NCBI GenBank assembly: GCA_030272835.1
Contig: SZOQ01000001.1
Span: 143,482 to 207,481, forward strand
Direction: 5' to 3'
DNA from: 2-12-FULL-60-25 sp003576745
GTDB taxonomy: Bacteria; Patescibacteriota; Patescibacteriia; 2-12-FULL-60-25
DNA length: 64,000 bases
In this document: positions 31,529 through 40,426 of the stretch, piece by piece
Layout: each line of letters starts with the position of its first letter
How positions within the stretch are numbered: position 1 is the stretch's first letter
Program-made: the position numbers and the translations under genes
Notes under the pieces: model-generated
What the model was told of the DNA's origin: nothing
The model's input: the letters and a program-made list of their open reading frames with translations, nothing else
Database searches by the model: none

Positions 31529-32436
31529 TCGACGATACCCCACTCTTTCAAGAGCGCCCTCAATCCGTCCTCGAACGCGATGGACGGCTCCCAGCCGAGA
31601 AGCTCTTTGGTGCGCGAAATGTCCGCGCGCGTATGGCGCGACTCCCCTTTGCGTGCGTCGATATATGTCACCGAGCCGCCGAACATGGCGGCGATCTTGT
31701 TGATGCTGTGCTGGGATCCGGCGCCGATGTTCAGGATCTCCCCATGGCCCACGTTCGGGGACGTCATGGCGCGAATATTCGCATCCACCACGTCGAGCAC
31801 ATGCGTGAAGTCGCGGGTTTGTTCTCCATCTCCTGCAATCGTGAGCGGCTCTCCCTCCAGCGCCTGGCGCTTAAAGATGCTGATGACCGTGACATAGGCG
31901 CCTTCATCCGCCATATTCGGGCCGTAGACGTTGAAGTAACGGAGACAGACGGTCTCCAGTCCGTAATGCATGGAAAACTGTTTGCAGAACTGTTCCCCGA
32001 CGAGCTTTTGCAGGCCGTACGGGTTCAGCGGCTTCGGATGCGCGTCCGGGTGGTTCGGAAGGTCTTCGGTGGCGCCATAGGCGGATGAGGACGCGGAGTA
32101 GACAACGCGTTTTACCCCGGCATCGCGCGCCGCTACGAGGACATTCAATGTGCCGATGACATTGTTCACCGTGGTCTCGACGGGCTGTTCGATGGAAAGC
32201 GGTACCCGCGGCAATGCACCGACATGGAAGACGCCGTCGACGTTCTGAAAATGCGGCTTGATCGCTTCGAGATCCGTAAAATCTGCTGGAACGAATTCCG
32301 CGCCCTCCGGAACCCGTTCGCGCTTTCCGGTGGAAAGATTATCGAGCACCACAACGTCATGCCCTTCTTGAAGCAGCCGCTTGGCAAGCGTTGAACCGAT
32401 GAATCCGGCTCCGCCGGTAACGAGATAACGGGACAT
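31522..32436 (-). CDS. UDP-sugar 4-epimerase-type SDR
   Basis: A 304-residue extended SDR starting MSRYLVTGGAGFIGSTLAKRLL at the ATG at 32436. Codons further upstream are repeat-derived. It has SASSSAYG, NPYGLQKLVGE (YxxxK), RYFNVYGPNM, GEQTRDFTHVLDVV and ARKGESRHTRADISRTKELLGWEP, which fit the UDP-glucose/UDP-GlcNAc 4-epimerase and WbpP group. It interconverts gluco/galacto forms of a UDP sugar. It converges on the sugar-phosphate transferase gene. Confidence 0.85.
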   Translation of the reverse strand: MSRYLVTGGAGFIGSTLAKRLLQEGHDVVVLDNLSTGKRERVPEGAEFVPADFTDLEAIKPHFQNVDGVFHVGALPRVPLSIEQPVETTVNNVIGTLNVLVAARDAGVKRVVYSASSSAYGATEDLPNHPDAHPKPLNPYGLQKLVGEQFCKQFSMHYGLETVCLRYFNVYGPNMADEGAYVTVISIFKRQALEGEPLTIAGDGEQTRDFTHVLDVVDANIRAMTSPNVGHGEILNIGAGSQHSINKIAAMFGGSVTYIDARKGESRHTRADISRTKELLGWEPSIAFEDGLRALLKEWGIVDG

Positions 32437-32454
32437 AGTGATGATAAATGAGTG

Positions 32455-32780
32455 TTGACGCAGGGCTACGGGGAAGATTGTAGATGGGAGCTGTTGGCAA
32501 TTGGGAATTGAGAAAAGAGGACAAAGGGCAAAGGACAAAGGGAACAGGTTCGGTGTTCGGGGCTAGGATGAAACTGCTTACTACGAACCTACGAACGTAT
32601 GGATCCAAGGGCAAAGGGCTAAGGGAACGGATTACGGGGCGCAAGGCTCATGGCGCACGGCCTCGCCCTATGCAACTACGTACTCTTCCCCCTACGCAAC
32701 CACGCAACCTTACGCCCTCCCTCTACGCAACTACATCCAGAATTTCCTCACGACCCACAATCCACAACTCACGACTCTTT
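32455..32780 (+). repeat. Heptad repeat element R14 (double unit)
   Basis: Two consecutive copies fill the 332-bp gap. Copy 1: GAGCTGTTGGCAATTGGGAA, GGACAAAGGGCAAAGGACAA, AGGTTCGGTGTTCGGGG, CTACGAACCTACGAACGTAT. Copy 2: AAGGGCAAAGGGCTAAGGGA, TTACGGGGCGCAAGGCTCAT, CTATGCAACTACGTACTCTT, CTACGCAACCACGCAACC, ending CTCACGACCCACAATCCACA. The last words supply the TGA stop of the dehydrogenase gene. No gene is present. Confidence 0.8.
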
Positions 32781-33605
32781 CCTCGGCGAGCCTTCTTCCC
32801 ACTGGATATCCTTCCCTTGCTTTCGGACGAGCTCGTTATTGTACTGTTCCGCAGCTTCGAGAAGCGACATGTCGATTCCCAGCTCTTTTCCGAGCTGCAG
32901 AATGGAACGCGTATCCTTGGGCAGACACTTTCCCCCATACCCTCGATAGCCCTGATAAAAAATCTCCCAGTGCATATCGCCCATCCACGGTTCGGCTTTG
33001 GCGCATTCCTTGACCATGTCATACTCAATGTCGAGCTGTTTGCAAAGATCATACATTTGATTGGCATACGCCACTTTGAGCGCATAAAACGCATTCCCGA
33101 AATATTTCACCATTTCCGCGGCGCGTGCAGGGATAATTTTTTCAAACGGCGCGCGCGGCAAAAGTCCCATGACGGTTTCGGCATCGCGCCGACTCTGATT
33201 GGTATAGCCGATAATTTGTCGGTTCGGATGCTGCATGTCTTCATCCACGCGCGACTGCGTAAGAAATTCCGGATTGAATATGAATCGATGCTGCGGATAC
33301 AGCGCCTGCAGGCGATCCGTGGTACCGGGCAGAATGGTGGATTTGAGGACAATGGTTTTCCCTTCTCCGGGAATGGCTTCGATGGCAGCGCGAATATACG
33401 TATCATCGAAGCCGGAGCCGTCCAAATAAAACGGCGTGGGCACGGCGATGAAGATGACATCCGCATCGTCGAGAACGGAATTGTCGCTCAAGCCCTTTGG
33501 TGGGTCATAGCGGCCAACGTCGATGTTCCTGGTCTGAAAAAAACGATCGAGCGCTCCCCCGACCCAGCCGAGACCTATAATGGCGATGGATGGCTGACCA
33601 TTCAT
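32769..33605 (-). CDS. UDP-glucose/GDP-mannose dehydrogenase family, two-domain short form
   Basis: A 278-residue protein with the NAD motif IAIIGLGWVGGAL, VPTPF, KSTILPGTT, FNPEFLTQ, EMVKYFGNAFYALKVAYANQ and the catalytic GYGGKCLPKDTRS with Cys227. Enzymes of the family oxidise a UDP-hexose to the uronate in two NAD steps. The usual length is 400-450. The C-terminal UDP-binding Rossmann domain is missing, and the frame ends in repeat R14. It is either a naturally short form or a truncation. A TACACT box (33613-33618, minus) ends 7 nt before the ATG. Confidence 0.8.
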   Translation of the reverse strand: MNGQPSIAIIGLGWVGGALDRFFQTRNIDVGRYDPPKGLSDNSVLDDADVIFIAVPTPFYLDGSGFDDTYIRAAIEAIPGEGKTIVLKSTILPGTTDRLQALYPQHRFIFNPEFLTQSRVDEDMQHPNRQIIGYTNQSRRDAETVMGLLPRAPFEKIIPARAAEMVKYFGNAFYALKVAYANQMYDLCKQLDIEYDMVKECAKAEPWMGDMHWEIFYQGYRGYGGKCLPKDTRSILQLGKELGIDMSLLEAAEQYNNELVRKQGKDIQWEEGSPRKES

Positions 33606-33612
33606 AGATGAG

Positions 33613-33618
33613 AGTGTA
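33613..33618 (-). promoter_or_regulatory. -10 box of short UDP-sugar dehydrogenase gene (leaderless)
   Basis: TACACT on the minus strand, then CTCATCT and the ATG at 33605. No Shine-Dalgarno sequence. Confidence 0.45.
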
Positions 33619-33653
33619 TTTCAGCAGGAAAACGGGGTTGGTTCAAGCGTTCA

Positions 33654-34655
33654 TCAAATCTGGAGCCTTCCCGCTGCGACTTCTCCCTTGAACCATTCCA
33701 CGGTGTTCCGGAGACCCTCATCAAGGGAAACCTTACACTCAAACCCCGTCATCTCACGGGCCTTGGTGGTATCGGCATAGCGTCGCATTTGCCCTTCCGG
33801 TTTTGATGTATCAAAATGAATGTAAAGATCTGTTCGACCGGTAGCGGTCATTACCTTTTCCGCCAACTCCCGAATGGTGACATAATCTCCGGTTCCGACA
33901 TTGATGGGATCGCCGCTGGGGCCTTTTTCCGCGACAGCTAAAAGTCCTGACACGAAATCATCACAATAGACCAAAGCACGAATCGCATTTCCCGTGCCAT
34001 AGACGAGCAATTCACCGCTTTGCGGAGCAGCTAGACAGCGACGGATGAGCGCCGGAATAACATGAGAAGTATCAAAATGAAAATCATCTCGCGGACCATA
34101 CGCATTGAAGGGACGCGCGATCGGAATATGCATACCGTAACGTTTTGCGTACAGCATCCCCATGTATTCCTGCGTGCGTTTCGCCATGCCATACCCTTCG
34201 TTAGTTTCCTGAGGGAAACTGCGGAATCCTTCCGTTTCCTTAATAGGGGTCTCAGCGTCGCCCGGATAGACACAAGCGGTGGAACATACAAGATAGTTCG
34301 GCACTTCGGCGAGACGCGCCGCTTCCATCATGCTTATGGCTGGCCGGAGATTCTCATAAAACATGTACGCATGATTCTTACTGCTGTAGAGCAGCCCGCC
34401 CATATGCGCGGCGATATTCAGCACCCAGTCCTGCCCTTTCAGAACCGGCACCATGGAAGGCTCATCCTCTAAACGAACGTTCACGACGTGAATGTCTCGA
34501 GCGATCGGGGCAAGATAGGTCTGCGTGACATCCATTCTCTGGCGGAGCGTAACCGTTACACTCGCACCTTCGCGTAAAAGCCTCTCGACCATATGCGAGC
34601 CGATAAAGCCCGCACCACCTGTTACGACAACCTTTTTACCTTGCCAATAATTCAT
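33654..34655 (-). CDS. GDP-L-fucose synthase-like SDR
   Basis: A 333-residue extended SDR from the ATG at 34655, four bases after the GMD stop. VVVTGGAGFIGSHMVERLL, NIAAHMGGLLYSSKNHAYMFYENL, STACVYPGDAETPIKE and EGYGMAKRTQEYMG (YxxxK) match GDP-4-keto-6-deoxymannose epimerase/reductases and relatives. RPFNAYGPRDDFHFDTSHVIPALIRRC continues the match. With gmd immediately upstream, conversion of GDP-4-keto-6-deoxymannose to GDP-fucose or another GDP-6-deoxyhexose is likely. The exact stereochemistry is not readable. Confidence 0.8.
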   Translation of the reverse strand: MNYWQGKKVVVTGGAGFIGSHMVERLLREGASVTVTLRQRMDVTQTYLAPIARDIHVVNVRLEDEPSMVPVLKGQDWVLNIAAHMGGLLYSSKNHAYMFYENLRPAISMMEAARLAEVPNYLVCSTACVYPGDAETPIKETEGFRSFPQETNEGYGMAKRTQEYMGMLYAKRYGMHIPIARPFNAYGPRDDFHFDTSHVIPALIRRCLAAPQSGELLVYGTGNAIRALVYCDDFVSGLLAVAEKGPSGDPINVGTGDYVTIRELAEKVMTATGRTDLYIHFDTSKPEGQMRRYADTTKAREMTGFECKVSLDEGLRNTVEWFKGEVAAGRLQI

Positions 34656-34659
34656 AATG

Positions 34660-35715
34660 TTATTGTAGTCTTTTCGTATAGGCTTCGCGAGAGCATTCAC
34701 GGGCATCGTGCTCCACCATCATGCGTATAAGGTCTTGAAAAGATGTCTTCGGCGACCAACCAAGTGTCGCTTTTGCCTTGGTTGCGTCACCTTCCAGATG
34801 ATCCACCTCTGCAGGACGGAAATACTTCGGATCGATGACGATCAGCACTTTCCCGGTTTTCGCATCTCTTCCAACCTCATTCCGACCTTCCCCGTTCCAC
34901 TCAATAGACATGTCGAGTAACCTAGCTGCCTGCTCCGCAAGTTCACGGACTGAATGACTCTCGCCCGTCGCAATAACGAAATCGTCTGGATAATCATGTT
35001 CCAGCATCAGGACAGCCGCTTCCATATAATCTCGCGCGAATCCCCAGTCACGTCTTGCATCCAAATTACCCAGCGCCAGCGTATCCGAAAGGCCGTACTT
35101 GATACGCGCCAAATTGAGTGTAATTTTGCGCGTAACAAAATTTTCACCGCGGCGTGGCGATTCATGGTTAAATAAGACACCGTTCGTGGCGAACATTCCA
35201 TAACTTTCTCTGTAATTTTTCGTAATGTAGTACGAAAATGCCTTCGCGCACGCATACGGACTGCGCGGAGCAAAGGGCGTTTCTTCCGACTGTGGCGGGG
35301 GTGCACTCCCAAACATTTCACTTGATGAGGCCTGATAAAACCGCACTCGGTCGGCAAGTCCAGCCTGGCGTATCGCCTCAAGGAGTCGAAGCGTTGAAAG
35401 ACCAGTGACTTCGCCGGTATATTCAGGGATATCGAAACTGATGCGCACATGCGATTGCGCCGCAAGGTTAAAAATATAATCGGGCTGGATCTCCCGAAGC
35501 AGACGGACGAGATTCATTCCATCAGAAAGATCGCCATAATGAAGATAAAATTTTTTCTGCCCGTCCTGGTTCTGAAAGCGCTCATGAATGCGCCAAGTAT
35601 TGAAACTTGAAGAACGGCGGATGATGCCATGTACCTCATCGCCGCGATCAAGTAGCAACTCCGCAAGATAGCTTCCGTCCTGTCCGGTCACTCCCGTAAT
35701 AAAACAACGCTTCAT
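34660..35715 (-). CDS. gmd: GDP-mannose 4,6-dehydratase
   Basis: A 351-residue protein of the expected family length with FITGVTGQDGSYLAELLL and HGIIRRSSSFNT. HYGDLSDGMNLVRLL, NLAAQSHVRISFDIPEYTGEV, ASSSEMFG, SPYACAKAFSYY (YxxxK) and VDHLEGDATKAK follow. These are near-diagnostic for GMD, which makes GDP-4-keto-6-deoxymannose from GDP-mannose. It overlaps the upstream GT2 gene by 4 bp and leads into the GDP-deoxyhexose SDR. Confidence 0.95.
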   Translation of the reverse strand: MKRCFITGVTGQDGSYLAELLLDRGDEVHGIIRRSSSFNTWRIHERFQNQDGQKKFYLHYGDLSDGMNLVRLLREIQPDYIFNLAAQSHVRISFDIPEYTGEVTGLSTLRLLEAIRQAGLADRVRFYQASSSEMFGSAPPPQSEETPFAPRSPYACAKAFSYYITKNYRESYGMFATNGVLFNHESPRRGENFVTRKITLNLARIKYGLSDTLALGNLDARRDWGFARDYMEAAVLMLEHDYPDDFVIATGESHSVRELAEQAARLLDMSIEWNGEGRNEVGRDAKTGKVLIVIDPKYFRPAEVDHLEGDATKAKATLGWSPKTSFQDLIRMMVEHDARECSREAYTKRLQ

Positions 35716-36440
35716 AGCCCCTCTGTTCCTGACATAAGTCCGGACTTTGCAAAAGACAAGCCGATCGCCTTTTCGTGAAACAGTGTCTTTACCATATCAA
35801 TACCCACGGGGATGGACTGGGCTTTCACCTGTCCGCCGATACGATTCCCCTCAATCGTCGGGACCTCTTCCATACGGTGCCCTAGCTTCCAGGAACGGAT
35901 GGTCATTTGATACTCGATAGAGAATCGTGGAGCATCCAGATGCAAATCTTTCAGCGCCTGCGTACGGATAATACGATACCCATTGATCGTGTCCGTAATA
36001 TACGGTCCTTTTTTCCGGAAAAACGCATTTGCTAACCAGGTAAGCGAACGATTCGCCCAGGCACGGAGTTTGATAACCTGGTCATCTTCTTCATTCCGCG
36101 ATTCCGGAAGAAAGCGCGAGGCAATAACGTGATCCGCGCCCGCCTCAATCTTCTTAATGAGTTTGGGGAGATCCGATGGGTCTTCGTTCCCATCAGGACG
36201 AAAAAACGTCACCGTATCCCCCTTTGCGTGATTGGCTGCGTATCGGAAACAGTCGCCATAGAGAATTTTCTGTCTCGTCGGAGGATAAATCCCATGTGAC
36301 GCATAAAATGCGATTGACCCATCCGAGGATCCGCCATCCAGAGCCAAAATCTCACAAAAGAGGGACCGATCGATTTTTGGAAAAATCGCATTCAGCCCTT
36401 CAATCTCGTTTTTGGTAAGGATTACAAGAGTGTGAGTCAT
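35712..36440 (-). CDS. GT2 glycosyltransferase
   Basis: From the ATG at 36440 (MTHTLVILTKNEIEGL) this is a 242-residue single-domain GT-A enzyme. It has LDGGSSDGS, GDCFRYAANHAKGDTVTFFRPDGNEDP (DxD-like DGNED), TDTINGYRIIRTQAL and RFSIEYQMTIRSWKLGHRMEEVP. That pattern is seen in DPM1-like enzymes. It heads the gmd unit. A TTGCTT-17 nt-TACAAA promoter (minus, upstream of 36440) is plausible, so the longer TTG-initiated frame is not used. Confidence 0.8.
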   Translation of the reverse strand: MTHTLVILTKNEIEGLNAIFPKIDRSLFCEILALDGGSSDGSIAFYASHGIYPPTRQKILYGDCFRYAANHAKGDTVTFFRPDGNEDPSDLPKLIKKIEAGADHVIASRFLPESRNEEDDQVIKLRAWANRSLTWLANAFFRKKGPYITDTINGYRIIRTQALKDLHLDAPRFSIEYQMTIRSWKLGHRMEEVPTIEGNRIGGQVKAQSIPVGIDMVKTLFHEKAIGLSFAKSGLMSGTEGL

Positions 36441-36535
36441 ATTTGTTGAACGTTTTGTAGAATGTTTACGGAAAAAAAGCAAGAATCCAACGTATTGTCA
36501 GATATCTTTTTCCATGTAAACTTCGAATGCTGTGT

Positions 36536-37363
36536 ATGAAACATACAATTATCAAGGTGCTCAAACCCGAGTGTAGAGAGATTCCGGCAGAAAGCGCCGA
36601 ACTCACGGACGGTGCTTTTTTCATAAAAAATGAAAAAATATTTTTTATACTGCCTTACGAAGATATAGAACCCACCCTACGGACGGGGGCGAAGAATCCT
36701 TCACGATGGACGAGCTGGAGAAAGTCGAATTATGCATTTCTCAAGAAGGAATTGGCGGATGTAGCGCATGACTTGCTCGTCCTTGACTTTGGTGTCGGAC
36801 AAGGTCAGTTTGAAGATTTGGTGCAGCGTTTCCCAAACAAGATCGCCGCTGATTTCTTTCCATATCCCGATGCGGACGTAATATGCGATTTAACAAAACC
36901 CCTGCCTTTCCGCGACGATTCCTTGGATATCATTATTGCGTCCAATGTATTCGAGCATCTCCCGAATACAAAGGACGTTCTCTCAGAGTGCTATCGTATT
37001 CTGAAACCGGGCGGCTGTCTGATTGGCACAATTCCGTTTATGTTGGGAGTCCATCAGGAACCATACGACTATCACCGGTATACGCCTTTCATGCTGGAAC
37101 GACTGCTTAAAGAGACCGGTTTGAAGAACGTTAAAATTTCAACGCTCACGACGCCAATCGATCTCTATCATCATACGCAGAAACATTTCTTTTATCGATT
37201 GTTCACATACGCAAAATTAAAAGGACTGTTCTATCGGATTCTTGCCAAACTCATTTGGTGGAATGAAAAAATGCTTCGTTTGATTCTCCAAAAGTTTTTT
37301 CACCAAATCCCAAAAGATCCCAAATTCGCCATTGGCTATGGATTCGCTTCAAAAAAAGATTAG
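36536..37363 (+). CDS. Class I SAM-dependent methyltransferase
   Basis: A 275-residue methyltransferase (ATG at 36536; another at 36527 is possible). Motif I is LVLDFGVGQGQFEDLV. The second acidic strand is ADFFPYPDADVICDL, followed by IIIASNVFEHLPNTKDVLSECYRILKPGG, typical of the Methyltransf_11 group acting on small molecules or sugars. The basic C-terminal helices may lie on the membrane. It is the only plus-strand gene between 31.5 and 62.5 kb. Its last 4 bp overlap the converging FkbM gene. Confidence 0.8.
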   Translation: MKHTIIKVLKPECREIPAESAELTDGAFFIKNEKIFFILPYEDIEPTLRTGAKNPSRWTSWRKSNYAFLKKELADVAHDLLVLDFGVGQGQFEDLVQRFPNKIAADFFPYPDADVICDLTKPLPFRDDSLDIIIASNVFEHLPNTKDVLSECYRILKPGGCLIGTIPFMLGVHQEPYDYHRYTPFMLERLLKETGLKNVKISTLTTPIDLYHHTQKHFFYRLFTYAKLKGLFYRILAKLIWWNEKMLRLILQKFFHQIPKDPKFAIGYGFASKKD

Positions 37364-38355
37364 CGAAGGCTATTGCCAAATATATCATCTCCAGAAGATC
37401 CAATGTTCGAACGCGGTTCAAGCCAGGCGCCTATTTGTTTAAAAAAACGCGCCAAGCGCACGCGACCGCGGAATTGTGGAATAAATCGTGCGCTTGATTT
37501 CGTGTGAGAGAAAAAGTCTCTTAGGACGACAATTTCTTCATCACAAAAAAATAAATTAAATTCTTGAAAAAGACCGAAGGCGACGTCAACATATCCATAT
37601 AAAAGTGCAATCGCGATTTTCCGAAGCGCCCGCGCTTTGCGCGACTCTGGGTCAGCGTCATTATAAATATCTGGTATTAGCGGATTCCGAAGATACAGAG
37701 CATCGCCCTTCATAAGGGCGCCCTTAGGCCCTCCAAAATTCAATCCAGTCTTGAGTTTCAAATAGCGCCTTTCGAGATCATATAAAACGAAACCTCTATG
37801 ACGAAGCCAGGAATCTACGTCAGAAAAATAGGTCTGACCTTCATACCGGCCGAAGAAATTTACTTCTAAATGAATACCGAATACGGATACAAGGGTCCCT
37901 TCCGACCCTTTCAATACTTGAAGCTCCGTCCCTTGCGTATCAATTTTGAGAAAATCGACATACGGAATCGCATGTTGCGCGATTATTTGATCGAGTGTCT
38001 CAACCTCTACAGGGTATTCTTTCACGACTTCAAAGCGATCTGAACCACCGTAAGGCTCGAGATTATTCGACGGTTGAAGCAGGGATGATCCATCGGGCTT
38101 TTTTGTTTCATGAAGCATTGCCCTGCCCGAATGGTCGGAAAGGGCAACGGGAAAAACGGTGATATTCTGATTCTGACCTTGAAGTATGTCCTCGACACGT
38201 GCGCCCGGCTCGAAAGCATATACGTGCAGAAATGTTGATGCGCGAGGCCATGGCGACCGCAATACGCCTGCCGCCCCGACATCAACAAGACGAAGGGGGT
38301 AACGCGAAAATACGGGATTAAAAACAGGATTGATGAACGGATTCATATTACTCAA
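37360..38355 (-). CDS. FkbM-family methyltransferase
   Basis: A 331-residue protein with LVDVGAAGVLRSPW, YAFEPGARVED and FPVALSDHSGRAMLHETKKPDGSSLLQP. ETLDQIIAQHAIPYVDFLKIDTQGTELQVLKG and IHLEVNFFGRYEGQ follow. These are the classic FkbM SAM-binding and acceptor-region motifs. FkbM enzymes O-methylate sugars or lipids. A 110-residue C-terminal extension is unassigned. It is the last gene of the long minus-strand cluster and overlaps the upstream dehydrogenase gene by 8 bp. Confidence 0.88.
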   Translation of the reverse strand: MSNMNPFINPVFNPVFSRYPLRLVDVGAAGVLRSPWPRASTFLHVYAFEPGARVEDILQGQNQNITVFPVALSDHSGRAMLHETKKPDGSSLLQPSNNLEPYGGSDRFEVVKEYPVEVETLDQIIAQHAIPYVDFLKIDTQGTELQVLKGSEGTLVSVFGIHLEVNFFGRYEGQTYFSDVDSWLRHRGFVLYDLERRYLKLKTGLNFGGPKGALMKGDALYLRNPLIPDIYNDADPESRKARALRKIAIALLYGYVDVAFGLFQEFNLFFCDEEIVVLRDFFSHTKSSARFIPQFRGRVRLARFFKQIGAWLEPRSNIGSSGDDIFGNSLR

Positions 38356-39337
38356 TCCCGTTTATAATCCATTTGGGCTTTTCTCCGTTGAGCACGCGGC
38401 GAAAATTCTCTACTGCATTCTGAATTGCCACAAAATAGGTATCATATGTCGAACCGGCCATGTGCGGCGTTGCGACGATGTTCGGGAGCTGGAGCAAAGG
38501 ATCTCCTGCCTTTGTCGGTTCTTCCATGTACACATCCATGCCAGCACCTGCAATGCGTTTTTCTGAAAGAGCTTTGATAAGCGCGTTCTTGTTCACGAGC
38601 TGAGCGCGTGAAACATTGATTAAAACCGTATTCTTTTTCATCAGGGCGAATTCGTTTTCGCCGATCATATTCTCCGTTTCTTTGTTGTAGTGAAGATGAA
38701 GCGTGATAATGTCCGCTGTTCTATAGATCTCCTCTAACGATACATAAGTCACCTTCAACTCCCGTTCCACGTCTTCGGGAGCGCGTCGGATATCGTAGTA
38801 ATATGTATTCGTATCGAATCCTGTTAGCCGCTTCGCGACATTCCGGCCGATATTCCCGAACCCGATGATACCGACGGTTTTCTTATTGAGCAGAAACATG
38901 TCCATGCCGTGGCTATTCCCGGCCCAGTTCCCTGTTACGGTCCGATGGTGGCTGTCATGAATCCACTTATAAACCGAGAGCATAAGAAGGATCGTGTGTT
39001 CCGAAACAGATATCGCATTTGCCCCTCCGTTATTCGCAACAGGAATACCTGCTGCTGCAGCACCTTTGGTATTGAATTTGTCATATCCGGAGCTCCAAAG
39101 TTGCATGAGCTTTATATGGCTTGCCTGGGACAATACCTCGTCCGATAAAAATCGGCCGGGCGCAAACAACGCAACTTCGGCCCATTTCAATTTTTGTATC
39201 TTTTCATCGTCAGGGATCGTATACGTCATTGAATCGATCTCAAACTCATTTACAGGGATAAGGCTCAAAACAAGCTCCCGCAAATTTTGCGGGATGCGTT
39301 CTTCATACACATAAAGAAGCCGATGCCTGTTTGTCAT
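38348..39337 (-). CDS. D-isomer-specific 2-hydroxyacid dehydrogenase
   Basis: A 329-residue dehydrogenase with the NAD motif TVGIIGFGNIGRNVAKRL, YYYDIRRAPEDVE, LHLHYNKETENMIGENEFALMKKNTVLINVSRAQLVNKNAL (catalytic Arg in SRA) and the terminal PHMAGSTYDTY carrying the catalytic His. It reduces a 2-keto acid or oxidises a D-2-hydroxyacid. Its location next to NeuB, NeuA and a Gfo/Idh oxidoreductase suggests action on a nonulosonate-type keto acid or a precursor (inference). Confidence 0.88.
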   Translation of the reverse strand: MTNRHRLLYVYEERIPQNLRELVLSLIPVNEFEIDSMTYTIPDDEKIQKLKWAEVALFAPGRFLSDEVLSQASHIKLMQLWSSGYDKFNTKGAAAAGIPVANNGGANAISVSEHTILLMLSVYKWIHDSHHRTVTGNWAGNSHGMDMFLLNKKTVGIIGFGNIGRNVAKRLTGFDTNTYYYDIRRAPEDVERELKVTYVSLEEIYRTADIITLHLHYNKETENMIGENEFALMKKNTVLINVSRAQLVNKNALIKALSEKRIAGAGMDVYMEEPTKAGDPLLQLPNIVATPHMAGSTYDTYFVAIQNAVENFRRVLNGEKPKWIINGIE

Positions 39338-39342
39338 GAGGT

Positions 39343-40407
39343 TTATAGCATCTGAATAATAGCCCCTTCATTCCTATGTTCATGCGCTGTTCGCAATAAT
39401 TCCATCACAGCAACTCCGCTTTCGATCGAAATCGGGGAATCGACAGCGGAAACCTCCCCATTGATCAAATCCTGTATGTGGAGAATTTCCCGATAAAAAT
39501 CATCCGGGCGCTTTTTTGCAAAGATCCTTTCTTCCGCAGGTCCGTCGCCAAACTGATATTTCACAAGATCGCCATCCGAATGGCCGTTACAGTACCACTC
39601 AATGAATCCTTTGCTACCTTGCAACCGTATCCATTTCCGCGTCGGCAGCGTTATGACGTCCTGAATGATCCTCCCGACGCGTCCCGCATCCGTTTCCACC
39701 GTGAACGCGGAAAGAGAGTCATACTCCGCGCCGTCATGTGTCTTCATATCCATGAACGACGATACTTTACGCCATGATCCGAAACCTGCGGCTTTGGCAA
39801 AATGCCTCCAAAGATGAAGAGCGTGGGAATGCTCCCCGCTTGCTCCTCCGCCCTTTTGCCAGAATCCCAGATATGTATCCTGCGGGCCGGACAACCATGG
39901 ATGCGCGCCAAATATTCCCTTCCAATGTTCGCGAAATTCAACGTCGATGCTCTGCGCATCACCAATCCTCTGTTCGCGAAGATTATCCGTAATCCATGAT
40001 ACGGATTCGGATACGGCGTGGTCGTACCCGACGACAGCGATGGTGTCGGACTGATTCCGGTATGCCGTCATGAATTCCCCGAGCCTCTCCAATCTTGGCG
40101 CGCAAAGTGGCTTTTCCAACTGAAGAATTTTTGGTTTCTCGGAAAGTGCGGCGATAGCAAGCGGCATACGAACGTGCGGAGGGGTGCCGATGCAAATAAT
40201 ATCGAAGCCGCCTTTGGGTTCCTGGTCGCTGGTAACGAGATGAATGCCTTCATCCCACGCGCCATATCGCTGAGGGTAAATCTCTTCCTTCATTCTCCGA
40301 AGAGCTTCCGGATCCGTATCAACGACCGTCACATCCCATCTCATTCGGCGGCATGCCTGCGTAAGATGATTGCCGATAGAACCGGCGCCGATGACTTTCA
40401 CCTTCAT
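39343..40407 (-). CDS. Gfo/Idh/MocA-family oxidoreductase
   Basis: A 354-residue protein with N-terminal Rossmann KVIGAGSIGNHLTQACR, VDTDPEAL, ICIGTPPHVRMPLAI and the family EKP motif in LQLEKPLCAP. A C-terminal beta-sheet domain follows (GGGASGEHSHALHLWRHF). These enzymes oxidise or reduce sugar hydroxyls with NAD(P). It lies 19 bp after the NeuB-cupin gene and 5 bp before the hydroxyacid dehydrogenase gene, clearly the same unit. Confidence 0.85.
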   Translation of the reverse strand: MKVKVIGAGSIGNHLTQACRRMRWDVTVVDTDPEALRRMKEEIYPQRYGAWDEGIHLVTSDQEPKGGFDIICIGTPPHVRMPLAIAALSEKPKILQLEKPLCAPRLERLGEFMTAYRNQSDTIAVVGYDHAVSESVSWITDNLREQRIGDAQSIDVEFREHWKGIFGAHPWLSGPQDTYLGFWQKGGGASGEHSHALHLWRHFAKAAGFGSWRKVSSFMDMKTHDGAEYDSLSAFTVETDAGRVGRIIQDVITLPTRKWIRLQGSKGFIEWYCNGHSDGDLVKYQFGDGPAEERIFAKKRPDDFYREILHIQDLINGEVSAVDSPISIESGVAVMELLRTAHEHRNEGAIIQML

Positions 40408-40426
40408 ACAATACGCTGATAAGTAA

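Noticed and set aside
32484..33611. Plus-strand frame of 375 codons opposite the short dehydrogenase
   Set aside because: It starts in repeat R14 and mirrors a minus-strand gene with clear family motifs (GGKCLPKD); it contains no recognisable domain.
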